A DNA stretch of 64,000 nt from Paracholeplasma manati. GTDB taxonomy: Bacteria; Bacillota_I; Bacilli_A; Acholeplasmatales; UBA5453. The position numbers were made by a program, and so were the translations under genes. The stretch's first letter is position 1. Every line of letters begins with the position of its first letter. The stretch spans positions 1 to 64,000 of the forward strand of contig NZ_JAOVQM010000008.1 of the NCBI RefSeq assembly GCF_025742995.1, in the 5' to 3' direction. The notes beneath the pieces are model-generated. The model did not search any database and was not told the origin of the DNA. It worked only from the letters and a program-made list of their open reading frames with translations. Of the stretch, positions 61,551 through 64,000 are shown piece by piece.

Positions 61551-62459
61551 TCAACGCTTTACAGTGACGGTATAAATGACATCATATGGCAGTTCATCGA
61601 TGACGATGTGGGCGAGTAAATCCACCGCCACTGCGGTATCGCTTGGCCATACATTGGCTTGTAAATTATCGGTACTGATTCGAATCACCGAGGTATTGAG
61701 TGAGGTCCACTCAATGGTTGAGCCTTCATATTCAGCTAAGGTTTGAGGTAAATAAAATAATTTAGACACACGGTCTTTGGAATCCCCTTCAAAGAAATTC
61801 ATCACGATCAAACTATCGAGGTTATGCATCGGGTTATTGACATCAAAAATATAATCGTTCACCAGTATTTCATAAGCTGCGTATACGGATTTGTCTTCAT
61901 GGTAAATCACCAATCCAACTTTATCGATACAACGGGTATTCACAATCTTTGGCATCAACCATTTAGAGCCATCTTGTTTGATGACACCATAGTGACACGT
62001 TCTTTCACTCATTTCAAAACTGAGATTCAATCCTTCAAAAGTTTCGGGTAATTCCACTGGTCCAGTGAGATGTAGGTAATCGGCTAAAAATTCATCTAAG
62101 CCCATCAGTTTTTCTTTTATTGTTGGCTCAGCGTGGATTGATAATACGGTCACTTTGAAATATTTGTAGTGTTTTTTGGTGGATAACTGAAATCTTACTG
62201 AGATGCGTAAAGTGACTTCAACGTCGGTCTCTTGACGGTGTACCACCGCTTGACTATTATCGATGATTTCAATCACATCTGGATTGTTCGATGTCCATGT
62301 CCCATAATCGTGTTCTGGTTGTGGCAACTCAAAATTCATGGTTGTTTCCTCAGGGATATTTTGTAGATCCGTGTAATCAAATGTAATCACATTCGAGCCA
62401 CATCCCGATAGGGTAAGGACAAATAGTAAGTATAAAACAATTGATATCATTTTTTTCAT
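61551..62459 (-). CDS. Lipoprotein with three Ig-like domains
   Basis: A 302-residue lipoprotein (LSGC lipobox, Cys20). Three successive domains of about 90 residues follow the atrophied bacterial Ig pattern: ‘TWTSNNPDVIEII’ in the first, ‘LPETFEGLNLSFEMS’ in the second and ‘STIEWTSLNTSVIRIS’ in the third. The middle one contains a Cys pair (RTCHYG and NTRCID). It resembles the 154-residue lipoprotein of the leftward operon. It probably acts at the surface; it is a single-gene unit. Confidence 0.75.
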   Translation of the reverse strand: MKKMISIVLYLLFVLTLSGCGSNVITFDYTDLQNIPEETTMNFELPQPEHDYGTWTSNNPDVIEIIDNSQAVVHRQETDVEVTLRISVRFQLSTKKHYKYFKVTVLSIHAEPTIKEKLMGLDEFLADYLHLTGPVELPETFEGLNLSFEMSERTCHYGVIKQDGSKWLMPKIVNTRCIDKVGLVIYHEDKSVYAAYEILVNDYIFDVNNPMHNLDSLIVMNFFEGDSKDRVSKLFYLPQTLAEYEGSTIEWTSLNTSVIRISTDNLQANVWPSDTAVAVDLLAHIVIDELPYDVIYTVTVKR

Positions 62460-62539
62460 GTAAAATGGCCCTCCAATGTAATGTAAAATCTATGCATATT
62501 ATAACAATTATCACGGGTTTTGAACACCCCAAAAATAAA

Positions 62540-62557
62540 ACACAGCCGAAGCTGTGT
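62540..62557. terminator. Terminator of the LacI-family gene
   Basis: The 7-bp stem ACACAGC/GCTGTGT with a CGAA loop has T-runs on both sides. Confidence 0.85.
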
Positions 62558-62573
62558 CTTTTGGTTTGTTGAA

Positions 62574-63530
62574 TCAGCACGATTCACGGTAAATGATTTT
62601 ACCAATCGGTTCTTGAATATCTTTAGGTATATGGTCGTTGATGATATCCATCAACGCGTTCGCGACCCGTTTTCCCCATTCCATATGGTCGATTCCAATG
62701 GTGGTGAGTTTCGGTGTAATGTATTCATCCAATACAATGTTGTCAAATCCCGCGACCGCGACGTCCTCAGGAATTTTGACCCCACCTTGTTTCAACGCTT
62801 CAATCAGTCCAATCGCGGACTCATCGTTCGCACAGAAGACAAAACGGGGGCGTTTGTCTTGTTTTAACAACAATAACCCTGCTTGGTATCCGCTTTGGAT
62901 GGTGAAATCTCCTTGAATATACGTATGTGATAACCGATGTTCTTGGAGGGCTTGTTTGAACCCATCATAGCGGTGGTTGTTGTTAAAGGCGATGGTTGGT
63001 CCCGATAGGAAAGCGAAATCGTCATACCCTTTTTGAATCATTTCTTTGATGAATCGATAAACCAAGCCTTCATTGTCGATGACCGATGAATAAATGTTGT
63101 TTCCAACGAGATTACGATCGAGGACAAATAGTGGATGGCCCTGTGAAGCATAATGAATTAAAACCTCATCGGTCAACTGGCCATCAAATACGATTGCACC
63201 ATCGACTTGACGTTCTTTCAGTAAATTGGAAGAGGCTTTACCCGAGCTGACAATGATGTTTAAGTTGTTCGCTTGTAAGGTTTGTCTGATGCCTTCTAGG
63301 ACATCCGAGAAGATTGGACCAGCGAACCCATAGACAAAGACACCGATGTTCCCGGTACGTTTGGTTTTTAGGTTTCTCGCACTCCCATTCGGGTAGTAAT
63401 TGAGTTCTTTCGCGATGGCTAAAATCTTCTGTTTGGTGTCTGGATGGACATTGGTTTGGTTATTCAGTGCGTAAGAAGCGGTGGAGATGGATACCCCCGC
63501 TTTTTTCGCAACATCTCTAATTGTAGGCAT
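62574..63530 (-). CDS. LacI-family transcriptional regulator
   Basis: A 318-residue LacI-type repressor. The N-terminal helix-turn-helix MPTIRDVAKKAGVSISTAS is followed by the hinge helix region (LKTKRTGNIGV) and the periplasmic-binding-type sensor (AIVFDG, VDGAIVFDG, PEDVAVAGFDN). The ATG at 63530 follows GGAGG; a longer frame to 63590 reads through the terminator of the preceding gene. It lies within the polysaccharide locus, so the paired AARCG sites near 55.2 kb are candidate operators. Confidence 0.93.
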   Translation of the reverse strand: MPTIRDVAKKAGVSISTASYALNNQTNVHPDTKQKILAIAKELNYYPNGSARNLKTKRTGNIGVFVYGFAGPIFSDVLEGIRQTLQANNLNIIVSSGKASSNLLKERQVDGAIVFDGQLTDEVLIHYASQGHPLFVLDRNLVGNNIYSSVIDNEGLVYRFIKEMIQKGYDDFAFLSGPTIAFNNNHRYDGFKQALQEHRLSHTYIQGDFTIQSGYQAGLLLLKQDKRPRFVFCANDESAIGLIEALKQGGVKIPEDVAVAGFDNIVLDEYITPKLTTIGIDHMEWGKRVANALMDIINDHIPKDIQEPIGKIIYRESC

Positions 63531-63552
63531 AAAAACCTCCGAATCCCGCATG

Positions 63553-63595
63553 GAAAAAATGCTTCTAAAGGTGTAAACCTCTAAAAGCATTTCCC
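63553..63595 (-). terminator. Terminator upstream of the LacI gene
   Basis: AAATGCTT plus TAAAGG pair with CCTCTA plus AAGCATTT (63557-63592) with one mismatch. A T-run follows on the minus strand. It ends the partial gene at the window edge. Confidence 0.85.
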
Positions 63596-63645
63596 CACAT
63601 TGGGAGGACGAACTATGTGTGTAGTTTCGCCAATGAATTTATGAA

Positions 63646-64000
63646 TTATTCAACGATTGGTTTGAAAAATACTTTCGCAGAAACGATGTCAAATGAACCG
63701 GTTGCAGGGGCTGTACCACCTTCGGCGAATAGAATCACGCCAGTGATGCCTGCAGGGATGGTAATTTCAACGGTGATTGGTTGATCATCGGCGAAAGTAA
63801 CCCATTGTTCAACGGAGTCATTGACTTTAACCAATACTTGTTTGCCAGCAGTACCTTTTAAGGTAACGGAAACGGTATTGAGGCCTTCGATGTCTTTAGC
63901 TGCGACTGTAGTCTTCATGAATACCCATTCTTGACCAGCCACTTTGGTATAGTTGACTTTGGTTAATGAACCTAAAACAACCACATCATATGTATCGGCG
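63646..64000 (-). CDS. C-terminal part of a secreted carbohydrate-binding protein (cut by the window edge)
   Basis: The reading frame stays open through position 64000, so the gene begins outside the window. The visible 118 residues form one beta-sandwich domain with the pattern of a carbohydrate-binding module (AGQEWVFMKTTV, VSVTLKGTAGKQVLVKVN, DQPITVEITIPAG, IVSAKVFFKP). It is probably the C-terminal module of a large secreted enzyme or surface protein of the same polysaccharide locus. A GTG at 63984 could be taken for a start but is simply an internal codon. Confidence 0.7.
   Translation of the reverse strand, partial: ADTYDVVVLGSLTKVNYTKVAGQEWVFMKTTVAAKDIEGLNTVSVTLKGTAGKQVLVKVNDSVEQWVTFADDQPITVEITIPAGITGVILFAEGGTAPATGSFDIVSAKVFFKPIVE

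Noticed and set aside
63531-63590. N-terminal extension of the LacI protein
   Set aside because: It translates the terminator hairpin of the preceding gene; LacI proteins start just ahead of the helix-turn-helix, and GGAGG precedes the ATG at 63530.
63646-63984. The gene at the right edge as a complete 112-residue protein
   Set aside because: The frame stays open to the window end and the apparent GTG start has no ribosome-binding site; it is the end of a longer gene.

Overview
The window reads as a low-GC Gram-positive-type chromosome, most likely an Acholeplasma- or Izemoplasma-like member of the Mollicutes or a close Firmicutes relative. The reasons are AT-rich DNA, many lipobox lipoproteins with no LPXTG anchors seen, Firmicutes-type regulation (GlpP antitermination, cre-like sites, HPr with a regulatory serine, DeoR and LacI repressors) and clean sigma-A promoters. 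UGA is used as a stop: three successive genes of the glp operon end in UGA within 4-bp ATGA-type overlaps, so the standard code applies rather than the Mycoplasma code. The taxonomic placement is inference. No rRNA, tRNA or CRISPR array was seen.

Layout. 1-3 kb: an SRAP (YedK-type) protein, a decayed IS110 transposase and a solo TnpB gene of an unusual type whose 3' end folds like an omega-RNA. 3-11 kb: housekeeping and unknown genes (DegV, two flavoproteins, a zinc-ribbon/DUF2085 pair, DUF2161, aldehyde dehydrogenase, rhodanese). 11-22 kb: a GH36/GH2 galactoside operon, Fe-alcohol dehydrogenase, M48 protease, PAP2 phosphatase, a WG-repeat lipoprotein, a hydrolase and a small four-histidine membrane protein. 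22-33 kb: an ascorbate-type (ula) operon reading leftwards, ulaG-ulaC-ulaA-ulaB-HAD/propeller fusion-ulaF-ulaE-ptsI-ptsH, diverging from a membrane protein and a DeoR repressor. 33-38.8 kb: a 99-residue orphan under a SAM-I/IV-like riboswitch, then the glycerol operon glpP-attenuator-FAD dehydrogenase-FAD oxidoreductase-DUF1667-glpK. 39-43 kb: a hydrolase/10-TM protein and a cassette of one lipoprotein plus three tandem paralogous four-TM proteins. 43-64 kb: a pectin-type polysaccharide locus.

The pectin-type locus has a leftward operon (PL1 pectate lyase, binding protein, two ABC permeases, LamG lipoprotein, alpha/alpha-barrel lyase candidate, Ig-like lipoprotein, 1452-residue surface protein) diverging from a rightward one (GPH transporter, uncharacterised 612-residue alpha/alpha protein, GH105 unsaturated uronyl hydrolase). 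An ABC exporter, another Ig-like lipoprotein, a LacI regulator and the end of a further secreted protein follow. Together they suggest cutting of polyuronate outside the cell, uptake of oligomers, and removal of the unsaturated uronate inside.

The most notable signals are: (1) the SAM-I/IV-like riboswitch without P4, with visible terminator/antiterminator pairing, in front of an unknown gene; (2) a HAD phosphatase fused in frame to a beta-propeller domain across an intact internal ribosome-binding site; (3) an ascorbate operon without the UlaD decarboxylase; (4) the lipoprotein plus three-paralogue membrane cassette; (5) an unknown 612-residue protein inside a uronate operon; (6) cre-like sites of one shared form at three carbon-related promoters; and (7) two hairpins placed for GlpP control.
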